A stretch of DNA of 64,000 bases from Acidobacteriota bacterium (GTDB taxonomy: Bacteria; Acidobacteriota; Terriglobia; Acidiferrales; UBA7541): the NCBI GenBank assembly GCA_003225295.1, contig QHYZ01000069.1, positions 1-64,000 on the forward strand. Direction: 5' to 3'. The notes beneath the pieces were generated by a model that saw nothing but the letters and a program-made list of their open reading frames with translations, ran no database searches and was not told where the DNA came from. Positions within the stretch are counted from its first letter, which is position 1; each line of letters begins with the position of its first letter. A program made the position numbers and the translations under genes. Below are positions 10,001 through 17,913 of this stretch, in pieces.

Positions 10001-10389
10001 ACCGGTGATGCATCTGCTAAAACCGTGGCGGTCTCCGTCAGCGCACCCGGCTCGAGCGTGAAGTTCAGCGTCAATTTGTCGTTGACGTTAAGAGTTACTC
10101 CGCGGCGTTCGGCTTTTTTGAATCCCTTGGTTTCTGCAACAAATGTATAGTGTCCGATCGGCAGAAACTGCACCACGAAATCACCGTTCTCATTCGTCAT
10201 CACCACTCGAATCACGGCATCATTCTTGTCTGCATTCTCTACCGTCACCGTTGCTCCTGAAACAATCGCCCCGGACATATCCACCACGCTTCCAAATACC
10301 GATCCGGTGATTTCCTGCGCCCCTACGGCTCCACACAGCCCGGCGCTCAGCCCCGCGATCAACCACCAACCAAATATTCGCTGCATCAC
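7033..10389 (-). CDS. Oar-like TonB-dependent outer-membrane receptor with carboxypeptidase-regulatory domain
   Basis: A 1,118-residue outer-membrane protein. A signal peptide (residues 1-24, ending GAVGAQ) precedes a carboxypeptidase-regulatory beta-sandwich (about 27-112: GSVFGSVVDMSGAIVSGATV, then GHYTFVAETKGFKK). A plug region follows (about 125-250, with FSVNGGRPTQNNWSVDGADN and AEYGRSSSGQINVITRSG), then a large beta-barrel ending in LALKLYF with the C-terminal aromatic expected for barrel insertion. Such proteins are expanded in acidobacteria and are thought to import polymers or oligosaccharides, but no substrate can be read here. It starts 14 bases after the GntR gene on the same strand and is probably co-transcribed with it. 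The start is GTG-ATG at 10389/10386 behind a G-rich ribosome site. Confidence 0.93.
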   Translation of the reverse strand: MMQRIFGWWLIAGLSAGLCGAVGAQEITGSVFGSVVDMSGAIVSGATVTVENADKNDAVIRVVMTNENGDFVVQFLPIGHYTFVAETKGFKKAERRGVTLNVNDKLTLNFTLEPGALTETATVLADASPVELQTATASGLITGTEIRELAINTRNYEQLVALTPGVSTGLASDQLYVGVSSPTGLSNQINFSVNGGRPTQNNWSVDGADNVDRGANLTLLSYPSVDSIEEFRVVRGQYDAEYGRSSSGQINVITRSGTGAFHGGVYEFFRNDVLNANSFFNNQNRITRPPLRYNDFGGTFGGPIFIPNVYNSDKKKTFFFFSEEVRRVLTYSTFDPTLPSQANLNGTFRQPVCLNTSCSQTGTQILPGQFNPGAAAYIKDIYSKLKLPAVENADGTGVDSPFVARNTFNLHQEILKIDHIFSAKFALMGRFENDTIPTIEPGGLFTGSALPGVATTSTNSPGRQFTIRATSTFTPSLVNEAGYNYSYGGVTSDPSGLGASKNSPDVITAIKLPFAAQVPRVPNLSFNDSEGLFGFGSYRDFNRNHNMFDNISYSHGKHTFRMGFQFNAYQKSENAGGGNEGTFSFDDTDPSGNATLDQEWANFLLGTATSFAQTNVDFRAEIRQKQWEIFGQDTYRVKPNLTMTLGVRYSRFNQPTDENGHATGFDSSLYDMVKAPQIDSAGLLVPNTGTALNGVIIGGVNSPFGSAAARHDTKDFAPRIGLAWDPFKTGKTSIRAGFGIFYDSPSVGTQENGEFSNPPFAQNITISNTVLNNPGSVVVDVNLSPPALTVQQSDWRQPYVQEWSLDVQREVWHKWFVDAGYFGNEGTHLVGVIDINEPKPLAYVAAGISAPITGGTTQLLNRVRPFLGYDAINVFSSRFDSNYHALQVTMQKHFTGSSLISMNYTYSHGITNAQSDFRTPQNTYDLAAERGESQFDRRQVFNLSYIYEFPFYRSQSGFTGHAFGGWEVSGIVYAYTGLPLTVTGGRAIDPAGLGVLDANSFAGRRPNEISNPNVGALHSFAQWFNTAAFVNPPNAAGPPGNARRGAIRGPGLQRWDISLFKNTKIREHTSLQFRAEAFNIFNHTNFDGIRLTRQSGSFGRVISTRDPRIMQLALKLYF

Positions 10390-10403
10390 CCACCCCCCTA
10401 AAC

Positions 10404-11159
10404 TTAACTGACGATTTCAAGATGCCTGGTCAGACGATTCACGACCTTGCAGCGGTCCCCCCGATACGTCGACTCCACAAACTCGATAGGCTGCCCGGTG
10501 TGCAAATAGGCCGTGCGCGTGAACCGAAATACGGGCGACCTCCGGCGAACGCGCAGTAGCTTGGCTTCCGCCCCCGTAGCGACCGATGCCTCGGCCACTT
10601 CGTCGGCCATGTGGACCTGCAATCCATAGTGCTCCGCCAGCTCCCGGTACAACGAGCCGCTGGGCTCGAATCTTTCCAGCAATTCCGGGCAGAGCCTCGC
10701 CGGTAAGTTTGCAGCCTCGATACACAACGGAGCGGAATCCGCGATCCGCACGCGCCGCAAAAAAATCACTTCTTCGGCGGGACCCAGGTGCAGCGCTTCC
10801 GCCACCTCTTCATCAGGATGAATGCGCTTGAAGGCCAAAACCTTAGATCGCGGCCGCGACCCTCGATCCTTCATCTCTTCGCTGAAGGAAAGCAGCTGCC
10901 GGAAATTCTTCTCCAGCTTCATCCTTGAAACGAAGGTGCCCTTCCCGCGCTGGCTGTACGCCAGCCCCCGGCTACACAAAGACTTGAGAGCTTGCCGCGC
11001 GGTCATCCTGCTTACGCGCAGCCGTGCGGAAATTTCCTGCTCCGAGGGGACCAGCTCGCCCGGTTTCAGTTCGCCCGAGCGGATCTGTTCGCTCAGTCGC
11101 TGCTGGATCTGGAAGTAGAGGGGCACCACGCTTTGCCGGTCGAGGACCACTGCGGCCAC
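10404..11159 (-). CDS. GntR/HutC-family transcriptional regulator with UTRA domain
   Basis: Winged-helix repressor with a ligand-binding UTRA domain. The DNA-binding part reads VVPLYFQIQQRLSEQI, GELVPSEQEISARL, SRMTARQALKSL and QRGKGTFVS. The C-terminal half (FLRRVRIADSAPLCIEAANL, FRFTRTAYL, QPIEFVESTYRGD) is the UTRA fold, which usually binds sugar phosphates, amino-sugar phosphates or histidine-pathway metabolites. The frame is open from 11408, but GTG at 11159 has GGGAGG five bases upstream and gives the normal 251-residue length. The longer start would also place the promoter inside the gene. It is followed after 14 bases by the Oar-like receptor, suggesting that it controls receptor production. 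Confidence 0.9.
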   Translation of the reverse strand: MAAVVLDRQSVVPLYFQIQQRLSEQIRSGELKPGELVPSEQEISARLRVSRMTARQALKSLCSRGLAYSQRGKGTFVSRMKLEKNFRQLLSFSEEMKDRGSRPRSKVLAFKRIHPDEEVAEALHLGPAEEVIFLRRVRIADSAPLCIEAANLPARLCPELLERFEPSGSLYRELAEHYGLQVHMADEVAEASVATGAEAKLLRVRRRSPVFRFTRTAYLHTGQPIEFVESTYRGDRCKVVNRLTRHLEIVS

Positions 11160-11171
11160 CTGTGCCTCCCG

Positions 11172-11181
11172 TACAGTTGTA
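11172..11181. promoter_or_regulatory. Candidate GntR operator dyad
   Basis: TACAGTTGTA is a 4+4 bp inverted repeat (TACA-N2-TGTA) lying between the predicted transcription start and the GTG of the GntR gene. Its position just downstream of the promoter suits autorepression by a dimeric GntR protein. The short arms make this tentative. Confidence 0.4.
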
Positions 11182-11193
11182 TGGACGACTGGA

Positions 11194-11222
11194 CATATAT
11201 CTGTCTCAGAGCCCTCTGTCAA
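11194..11222 (-). promoter_or_regulatory. Sigma70-type promoter of the GntR-receptor operon
   Basis: On the minus strand TTGACA (11222-11217) is followed by a 17-bp spacer and TATATG (11199-11194). The -35 matches consensus fully, the spacing is optimal and the -10 shares TATA. It lies 35 bases upstream of the GTG at 11159 and supports that start. Confidence 0.7.
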
Positions 11223-11645
11223 CCGGAAATCCCATTTTGATGCGAAGGGCGATTTCTTAAAACTCCGGCAAAGCGGCGGACCGTACATTTCGGGCGACGT
11301 GAGCTGATCACAAAAATGGAATGTGAAGAGATGGTTCAGGTTGAATGAAGGGTGCAATTGAATTTTGCGTCCACCGGTATCATCGGAAACATCCCTCAAG
11401 ATCTCCACGACTGAGATTTTGACACCATCGCTTGCCGCCAGTACAGCTTCGTCCGGCGATGGGCACGAGGCATCTGTGCTCCGGGATGCTGAATCACCTG
11501 ATAGCGCTCCGTTAGCGGACGGATTGTCGCTCGAAAGCTAATTTAAAATGGCAGACGTTGACGACGGCTGGAGTTTCCTGGTGTTTGCGAGTTATGCTGA
11601 TCGGTGGCCGCAGAGCGGCAATGGCCGCCGCTATGAGGAGTAACG
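11223..11645. other. Divergent intergenic region
   Basis: About 420 bases between the GntR promoter and the Gfo/Idh gene. I find no additional coding sequence. The frame running through it on the minus strand is an upstream extension of the GntR frame without family similarity. ATGAGGAGTAACG just before 11646 supplies the ribosome site of the next gene. Confidence 0.5.
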
Positions 11646-12965
11646 ATGATTACACGACGTGCGTTTCTCGATGGACTTGCGGGGGGTGCGGCAGGGCTGG
11701 CCGTGGGAACGACGGCAAAGAGTTATGGCCAGATCCTTGGTTCCAACGATCGCCTCAACTTTGCTGTGATCGGGCTGAATGGGCGCGGGTACGCTCATCT
11801 CTCGGCGCTCAAGGCGAACCGGAGCGCTGCTCGCATCTCGCATGTGTGCGATGTGGACAACAACATTCTAAGAAAGTTCGCTGACGCCGTGCAGCGCGAG
11901 ACGGGCGAGTCCCCTGCGATGGACAAAGACTTTCGCGCAATTCTCGAGCAGAAGGATGTGGACGCCATCACGATTGCCACTCCCGACCATTGGCATGCGC
12001 CGATGGCCATCGCTGGGTTGCAGGCGGGCAAGCACGTCTACGTGGAAAAGCCATGCAGCCACAATCCTGCTGAGGGACAGATGCTGGTGCAGGCGCAGCG
12101 GAAATACGGAAAGCTTGTGCAGATGGGCACGCAGCAGCGCTCTTCGCCACACAGCATAGAGATCGTCGAAAAGATTCAAGGGGGCATTATAGGTAGGCCC
12201 TACCTCGCGAAAGCCTGGTACAGCAATGTGAGGAAGTCTATCGGCACAGGCAAAGAAACGCCCGTGCCGACGCAACTGGATTGGGACTTATGGCAGGGCC
12301 CGGCGCCACGCCGTCCCTATAGGGACAACGTGCATCCGTACAACTGGCACTGGTTTAGAAACTACGGCACTGGCGAAACGCTCAATAATGGAACGCACGA
12401 GGTGGATGTGTGCCGCTGGGCGCTAGGCGTCGACTATCCGAAACGGGTCACTTCGTCAGGCGGCAGATACCAATACAAAGACGATTGGCAGTTTTACGAC
12501 ACGCTGGTGACCAGCTTCGAATACGAAGACAAGATGCTCACTTGGGAGGGCAAGAGCTGCCAGGGAATGAAGTTTTACGACCGTGACCGTGGCTCGGCAA
12601 TCATGGGAACGACTGGCACCGTGGTTGTGGATCGCGATGGCTACGAGATCTACGGTCTCCAAGGGAATAAGGCAAGCGAGTTCAAGGCCGGCAGCACAAC
12701 GTCGTCTTCGGACCTCCTCGGCGCCGATTCCATGACCGATGCTCACTTCGCGAACTTCATCGCGGGAATCCGGAAAGGCGAGAAACTTAACGCTCCGATC
12801 TCTGTGGGCAACATCGCGGTGACGATGCTACAACTTTCCAACATCGCGTGGGAAGTCAACCGGGAGTTGCATCTGGACACCAAAGACGGACGGATTCAGG
12901 ACGACCCTGAAGCAATGAGGATGTGGGGGCGGGAATATGAGAAGGAGTGGGCACCGCATGTCTAA
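11646..12965 (+). CDS. Tat-exported Gfo/Idh/MocA-family oxidoreductase
   Basis: A 439-residue NAD(P)-dependent oxidoreductase. The N-terminus ITRRAFLDGLAGGAAGLAVG is a twin-arginine signal (RRAFL followed by a hydrophobic stretch), so the folded, cofactor-loaded enzyme is probably exported. The Rossmann part follows (FAVIGLNGRGYAHL, VDAITIATPDHWHAPM, and GKHVYVEKP with the catalytic-dyad Lys). The C-terminal substrate domain contains NNGTHEVDVCRWALG. This subgroup acts on sugars, inositols or glycan-derived substrates. The exact substrate cannot be read. The following gene is another Tat-type protein of the sugar isomerase fold and overlaps or abuts it, so they form one operon. Ribosome site GAGGAGT is present. 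Confidence 0.9.
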   Translation: MITRRAFLDGLAGGAAGLAVGTTAKSYGQILGSNDRLNFAVIGLNGRGYAHLSALKANRSAARISHVCDVDNNILRKFADAVQRETGESPAMDKDFRAILEQKDVDAITIATPDHWHAPMAIAGLQAGKHVYVEKPCSHNPAEGQMLVQAQRKYGKLVQMGTQQRSSPHSIEIVEKIQGGIIGRPYLAKAWYSNVRKSIGTGKETPVPTQLDWDLWQGPAPRRPYRDNVHPYNWHWFRNYGTGETLNNGTHEVDVCRWALGVDYPKRVTSSGGRYQYKDDWQFYDTLVTSFEYEDKMLTWEGKSCQGMKFYDRDRGSAIMGTTGTVVVDRDGYEIYGLQGNKASEFKAGSTTSSSDLLGADSMTDAHFANFIAGIRKGEKLNAPISVGNIAVTMLQLSNIAWEVNRELHLDTKDGRIQDDPEAMRMWGREYEKEWAPHV

Positions 12966-13875
12966 GATGCGGCAGTGCCCGCCAGGCGATGAGATGCAGA
13001 TGAAAAACATCTTTTCGCGCCGCAATTTCGTCTGCTCCGGTGCACTGGTTGCGGCGGGGTGCGTTGCTTCGAAGGAAGTTTTCGCAGTGGCCGCGGAACG
13101 AGCACTGGTTGACGAAGGAACGGCGATTCGTCTGGGGGTGGCCAGCTACACGTTCCGTAATTTTAGCCGGCCGCAGATGATCGGCTTCCTGAAGCAACTC
13201 AACGTGTTGGCGTTGAATGCCAAGGACGTCAAAGATCATCTCCCCATAGATACCCAGGAGGAGCAGGCCGCGCTGGCAGATTATGCCGCGGCGGGCATCA
13301 AGCTTCACGCTGCCGGAACCATTTATTTCGCGAAAGATGAAGATGCGGACATCCGGAGCAAACTCGAATACTGCAAGCGGGCGGGGATTGGCGTGATTGT
13401 CGCGGGCGACCCGGCGCCGGAGACTCTGCCGCGGATTGAGAAGTTCGTAAAGGAGTACGACATCCGTATGGCGATCCACAATCACGGGCCGGAAGATAAA
13501 TTGTGGCATTCGCCGCTGGATGTATTGAAGGCGGTGAAGAGCATGGATCCGCGCATCGGGTGCTGCATTGATGTCGGACATACCGCTCGTGCCGGCACGG
13601 ACGTGGTTCAGGCGATCCACGAGGTGGGCGCGCGGGTGTTTAACCTACATATGAAGGACCTCACGAACTTCCAGAGCAAGGAGAGCCAGGTGGCGGTGGG
13701 AGAAGGCATCATGCCGGTGAAGAGGATTTTTGAAGCTCTTAGCGTCATAAAGTACAAGGGCTTCGTCGACCTGGAGTATGAAGTTCATCCCGACGATCCG
13801 ATGCCGGGTGTTATCGGCAGCTTTGCTTATATGCGAGGCGTGCTGGCCGGCATGGGGTATGCGGCGCAAAGCTGA
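12958..13875 (+). CDS. Exported sugar phosphate isomerase/epimerase-like TIM-barrel protein
   Basis: A xylose-isomerase-like TIM barrel of about 300 residues. The N-terminus contains FSRRNFVCSGALVAAGC, a twin-arginine-like signal with a lipobox-like cysteine region. The mature part begins RLGVASYTFRNF. Metal and substrate motifs typical of the fold are visible: MAIHNHGPED, CCIDVGHTARAG, FNLHMKDL and FVDLEYEVHPDDP. The chosen ATG at 12958 overlaps the end of the upstream gene and has AAGGAG ten bases before it. ATGs at 12994 and 13000 are alternatives that leave the twin arginines near the N-terminus. Pairing with the Gfo/Idh enzyme suggests two steps in an extracytoplasmic sugar or polyol conversion. 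Confidence 0.85.
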   Translation: MSKMRQCPPGDEMQMKNIFSRRNFVCSGALVAAGCVASKEVFAVAAERALVDEGTAIRLGVASYTFRNFSRPQMIGFLKQLNVLALNAKDVKDHLPIDTQEEQAALADYAAAGIKLHAAGTIYFAKDEDADIRSKLEYCKRAGIGVIVAGDPAPETLPRIEKFVKEYDIRMAIHNHGPEDKLWHSPLDVLKAVKSMDPRIGCCIDVGHTARAGTDVVQAIHEVGARVFNLHMKDLTNFQSKESQVAVGEGIMPVKRIFEALSVIKYKGFVDLEYEVHPDDPMPGVIGSFAYMRGVLAGMGYAAQS

Positions 13876-14301
13876 AGCAGTTGGTGGCCGACTCGGCAGG
13901 TGAAAAGCACCTGTTCGATGGGCATCCGTTTATGCTATCGGCCAGGGGGAATCCATTTCTCTGCGTTTACCAGGCTGGTGAAAGATGGTGTTCCCAGCAG
14001 TCCTGGTCCTTGGTCTGGCCGCCGCCGTTTCCTCTTGTGGTATCCGTAAGTGCAAAGAAATGCCTTACAGCTTAGGCTCTGGATGAGGACAGTGAAATCA
14101 TGCCTCTGACTCGTTACCTGGTTATCCTCAGTCCCTTCGTGGCCACAACTCCTTCATTGTCCAATCCTGCCTGGCAAAGTCTTCCCAAATTTCCTGGTCT
14201 TGCGTCTGCTTGGCAAGCAAAGTCGTTGCGCGGCTCTTCCTCTTGGGAATCGAAGCTCAGCCAGTTGGCCTTTTCTTTTGACTTTCCCTTTTAGCTCTTT
14301 C
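13876..14301. other. Intergenic stretch without recognisable genes
   Basis: A 426-base gap between convergent genes. No coding frame with family motifs, no strong hairpin plus T-run terminator and no RNA gene was seen. Confidence 0.5.
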
Positions 14302-17300
14302 TTACTTCTTCTCGACCTCGATCAAATTGTCGGCCGGATTTCGGTCAATCAGCTTGTTATACGGATCGATCCCGGCAAAGGTCGGTTTCTCATCCACGAC
14401 CATCTCGAAGGTCCCGGTTTCCTGCGTGATCCACTCTTTGTGCAAATTCAGCCGCTTCAAATGCTCCTTCGTCCCGCTGAACACGCCAACATCAATCAAG
14501 TCATGAATGGTCATCGGAGTCTCGTTGCCCGAACCGTCTGCTTTCTTCTTCTGGGCGCTGACCTTCAGCGTGACCTTGAACTTTTTCTCAGGCGTCTCGA
14601 CATAGGACCCCGTTACCGCCCGGTTGTCGTACAGCACGATGGACTCAAACATGTCCGTTATCACATACTGCAAATCCAGAGGTGTCTGCTCCCGCAGCGC
14701 AGCTACGAAACCGCGTGTATCCGGATACGGCCCTTTGGCATAGCGGTTCTTCTCCAGAAAATTCCGCAATGCCAGGTTTACTCTATCCTCCCCGATGTAG
14801 TCCGCTAGCGCGTACATCACCAGTGCCCCTTTCTGGTACCAAACGTAAGGCTCGCGCTGCACCAGCACCAGCGGAGGCTCGTGCCGAGTCTCACCGCCTC
14901 GACCCCGCAAGTATCGGTCAAGCTCATATCGCAAATCTTTGCGCAGCATGTCCTCGCCGTACTTTTTTTCCATCACCTTCAACGCCGAATATTCCGCGAG
15001 CGACTCGCTCATCATGTTCGAGCCCTGCGTCTGGCTTCCAATCAATTGGTGTCCCCACCACTGGTGCGCCAGTTCATGTGCCGTCACGAAGTAGAGCAAG
15101 TCGATGTCATCCGGTTTCTTCAGCCGTTCGATGAACCCGATGCCTTCCGCAAACGGAACCGTATTCGGGAACGACTGCGCAAATTGACGGTATCTCGGGT
15201 ATTCCAGCACCCGAAATTGCTGAAATTGAAATGGACTGAAATTCTTTTCGTAGTAGTCCAGCCCGGTCTTCGAGGCATCCATCATTTTGTCGAGGTTGTA
15301 CTCGTGCCCCGGTTGATAGTAGATTTCTAGCTTCACGTCTCTCCATTGGTCGCGTTTCACGCTGAAGCGTCCCGAAAGAAAGGAAAAAAAGTTATTGATT
15401 CGCGTGCTTCCCATGTCGTATTCGAAGTACCTTCGGCCGTTCACTGTCCAGTCCCGCTTCAAATAACCTGGTGCCATGGCGATCTGGTCCGCCGATGTGC
15501 TCACAATCGAGTGAAACGTGACCCATTCTGAATCCGAGGTGAAAAGATTGATGTTCGAGTAGTAAGGATCGCCGGGCGCCGCCATTTCCTCGAGCGGTGC
15601 GAGCTTCTCCTCGCGCCGCCGCACGGGATCATCGATTTCGTCACTCTGGTTGTAGCCCACGAAAGGAAAATAATCCCGGTCGAAAAACGTTCCGTTATAT
15701 GCAAACTCGGGCCGCTCGTTTCCGTCCTTGAACCCCCGCGATGTATAGGCCACGCGAAAATTCATCCTCATAGACTCATTGGGCTCAAGAGGCTTGTCCA
15801 ACTGATAGGTCGCGTAGAAGTACTCCTTGTCGCCCAAGGTCTGCCGGAACGGACGGTCGAAGTTGACGTCCTCTACCGATTCCCTGCTATCGGTCACATG
15901 AACTTCGTCAATTGGCTTATCCGTGTGATTTACCAGGGTGTAGTATCCCCTACCGGAAAAGGAGCGGCGCTCCGGATAGATATCCACCTCCGCGTCCACT
16001 GCCGTGACCTTTGGCTGGGCCAGCCGTTGATATTTCTTGTAGCGCCGCTCGTACTCCGCGGAGCGATGCCGGTTCTGTTCCGCCGTCCGAAATTTATTCA
16101 CCACATGGGTGTTGTAGTAGAACACCCCGCCGCTCGTTCCCCCGAGCAGCAAAAACACTGTCGCCGTAGGGGTCAGTCTCGCCATCCGCGGCCAGGCGGC
16201 CTTCAGCCGGGATGCAAAGGATTGCTCAGTTCCTCGTCTCGCGAACGACACTGCAAAGACTCCGAGCAGCCCTCCCACCGAAATCCAGTACGAGATCGAC
16301 CAGAACAAGCCCCTGACAAAATGTCCATACCCATTCATGTCCGAGTATGTGTACGGCGTAATCTCGCCATACAAATACAGCCGATTTTCGATTCCGTACT
16401 GATACAAAACCGGAATCAAGACAAAGAATCCAACCACGATGGCATGAGCCACAAATTTATTTCCCAAAACCGTCTGCAGAAACAGCGCAAGCAGAATCAC
16501 CATCAGCATCTGAGGCAAGTAGATCAAGTAGATCTCTTTCGCATACTGCCCAAGCTCAAACCGGAAGTAACCCTCCATGGCCTGGGAGAGCAACCCGCAA
16601 ACCAGAACCACTGATGCCAGCACCGTCTCCACCAGGGTCAGCGCAAGGAACTTGCTCACGAAATCGGCCCAATCGCGCAAAGGCAATGAGTCGTGAATCT
16701 GCTCGAAGCGTACGTCCCGTTCCCGCCACATCAGTTCGCCTGCGTATAGGGCCCCGATGATGACCAGGAAAAGCCCCGACTGCCCGGAGACCACCGCTAC
16801 CATTAAATACGTGACCGGCCAGACCTCCACGCCATTGCTGCGTCCCGCAAAATGCCCGCTGATAAGGACAAACACGATCATGATCAGCGCGATGGCCCAG
16901 AACGGGACCTCGTGCACGATGTTGAAAAAGCGCAATCGCGTCATGGATAGCAACTGCTTCCAAGTCGTCGCGCTGCCAAACACCTGCGTCACGCGCGGCA
17001 ATTCCACACCAAACCTTCGCGGCGGCCTCCCAGATTCCGCCGCTTCCTCTTCGCGCGCCTCCTTAGCGTGTTTGCTCGAGCGTCTTGATCCCAGCACTTC
17101 CGCTGACATCGGAAATAGTACGAATGCAGCCAGGAGCGCCAGAAACCCGACGCCGGTCCACACCAGCCGGTTGTACAGAAATTCTCCCGACCACTTCACC
17201 AGTTGCGTGTTTCGTTCCACCACCGTCCAATATCGGGTCACGTTCTGAAACATGATGAGGCCTAACGAATCGAACACCGAAGGCCAGAATCGTTCCAGCT

Positions 17301-17898
17301 TGTTTGTTGCTATCACGCTCACGAGCCCGATCAAATACAGTGCGAACAGCGCCACCCCTTGCAGATAAACCACCACGATTCGTCGCGTAAGTGCCGCCAC
17401 GCAGAAAAACAGACTTCCCAGAAAAAAAATCTGTATGACCGTCACTGACAAGAATGGCTGCAAGTACCACCAAAAATGAATGGGCGCCAGACGCGTCCTG
17501 TCCGCCCAGGGCATGAAGGCTCCCGCCATCGCGCCCCAAACGAGCCCAGAGAACACCCCCACCGTGGTCACCAAGGATGCCGCCCAGTGCCCCCCGAGAT
17601 ACGCCAACTTCGAGATTGGTTTAGTGAACAACAGCTGATAAGTGTCTTCTTGAAAATCGCGCAAAATGGATGGCCCGAAAATCGCCGCAATCAGGATCGA
17701 TCCAAACGCCGTCAGTTGAAGGAAGATGGTTGTCAGCGCGAACGGGCCATTCTTGAAAACCTTGCCGGCGCCGATCGGACCGAAGTCGCTCGTGGAGACG
17801 GCAAAAAAAGCGATTAAAAAGGGCATGAGAAAGAAGACATAAGTGGAGATACTGCGGAATCTCAGCTTGAGCTCGAAAAGGAAGAAATCTTTGAACAT
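14302..17898 (-). CDS. ABC-2 type permease fused to an M1-family zinc aminopeptidase
   Basis: A 1,198-residue fusion. The N-terminal half has two sets of membrane helices (about 1-265 and 330-590), starting MFKDFFLFELKLRFRS, as in ABC-2 permeases. The C-terminal half (about 640-1198) is an extracytoplasmic M1 metallopeptidase with zinc motif HELAHQWWGH (first His at about residue 941) and a downstream glutamate in SESLAEY. The gap between HEXXH and this Glu is one residue longer than in classical M1 enzymes, as I recall for other ABC-fused members. An Ala-Pro type GxMEN substrate motif is not obvious: the aligned region reads VPFAEGIGFIER. It is preceded by its ATPase gene with a 15-base gap. 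Likely role: peptide processing coupled to a membrane complex. The substrate is unknown. Confidence 0.88.
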   Translation of the reverse strand: MFKDFFLFELKLRFRSISTYVFFLMPFLIAFFAVSTSDFGPIGAGKVFKNGPFALTTIFLQLTAFGSILIAAIFGPSILRDFQEDTYQLLFTKPISKLAYLGGHWAASLVTTVGVFSGLVWGAMAGAFMPWADRTRLAPIHFWWYLQPFLSVTVIQIFFLGSLFFCVAALTRRIVVVYLQGVALFALYLIGLVSVIATNKLERFWPSVFDSLGLIMFQNVTRYWTVVERNTQLVKWSGEFLYNRLVWTGVGFLALLAAFVLFPMSAEVLGSRRSSKHAKEAREEEAAESGRPPRRFGVELPRVTQVFGSATTWKQLLSMTRLRFFNIVHEVPFWAIALIMIVFVLISGHFAGRSNGVEVWPVTYLMVAVVSGQSGLFLVIIGALYAGELMWRERDVRFEQIHDSLPLRDWADFVSKFLALTLVETVLASVVLVCGLLSQAMEGYFRFELGQYAKEIYLIYLPQMLMVILLALFLQTVLGNKFVAHAIVVGFFVLIPVLYQYGIENRLYLYGEITPYTYSDMNGYGHFVRGLFWSISYWISVGGLLGVFAVSFARRGTEQSFASRLKAAWPRMARLTPTATVFLLLGGTSGGVFYYNTHVVNKFRTAEQNRHRSAEYERRYKKYQRLAQPKVTAVDAEVDIYPERRSFSGRGYYTLVNHTDKPIDEVHVTDSRESVEDVNFDRPFRQTLGDKEYFYATYQLDKPLEPNESMRMNFRVAYTSRGFKDGNERPEFAYNGTFFDRDYFPFVGYNQSDEIDDPVRRREEKLAPLEEMAAPGDPYYSNINLFTSDSEWVTFHSIVSTSADQIAMAPGYLKRDWTVNGRRYFEYDMGSTRINNFFSFLSGRFSVKRDQWRDVKLEIYYQPGHEYNLDKMMDASKTGLDYYEKNFSPFQFQQFRVLEYPRYRQFAQSFPNTVPFAEGIGFIERLKKPDDIDLLYFVTAHELAHQWWGHQLIGSQTQGSNMMSESLAEYSALKVMEKKYGEDMLRKDLRYELDRYLRGRGGETRHEPPLVLVQREPYVWYQKGALVMYALADYIGEDRVNLALRNFLEKNRYAKGPYPDTRGFVAALREQTPLDLQYVITDMFESIVLYDNRAVTGSYVETPEKKFKVTLKVSAQKKKADGSGNETPMTIHDLIDVGVFSGTKEHLKRLNLHKEWITQETGTFEMVVDEKPTFAGIDPYNKLIDRNPADNLIEVEKK

Positions 17899-17913
17899 GG
17901 CGCGCGCTCCCGT

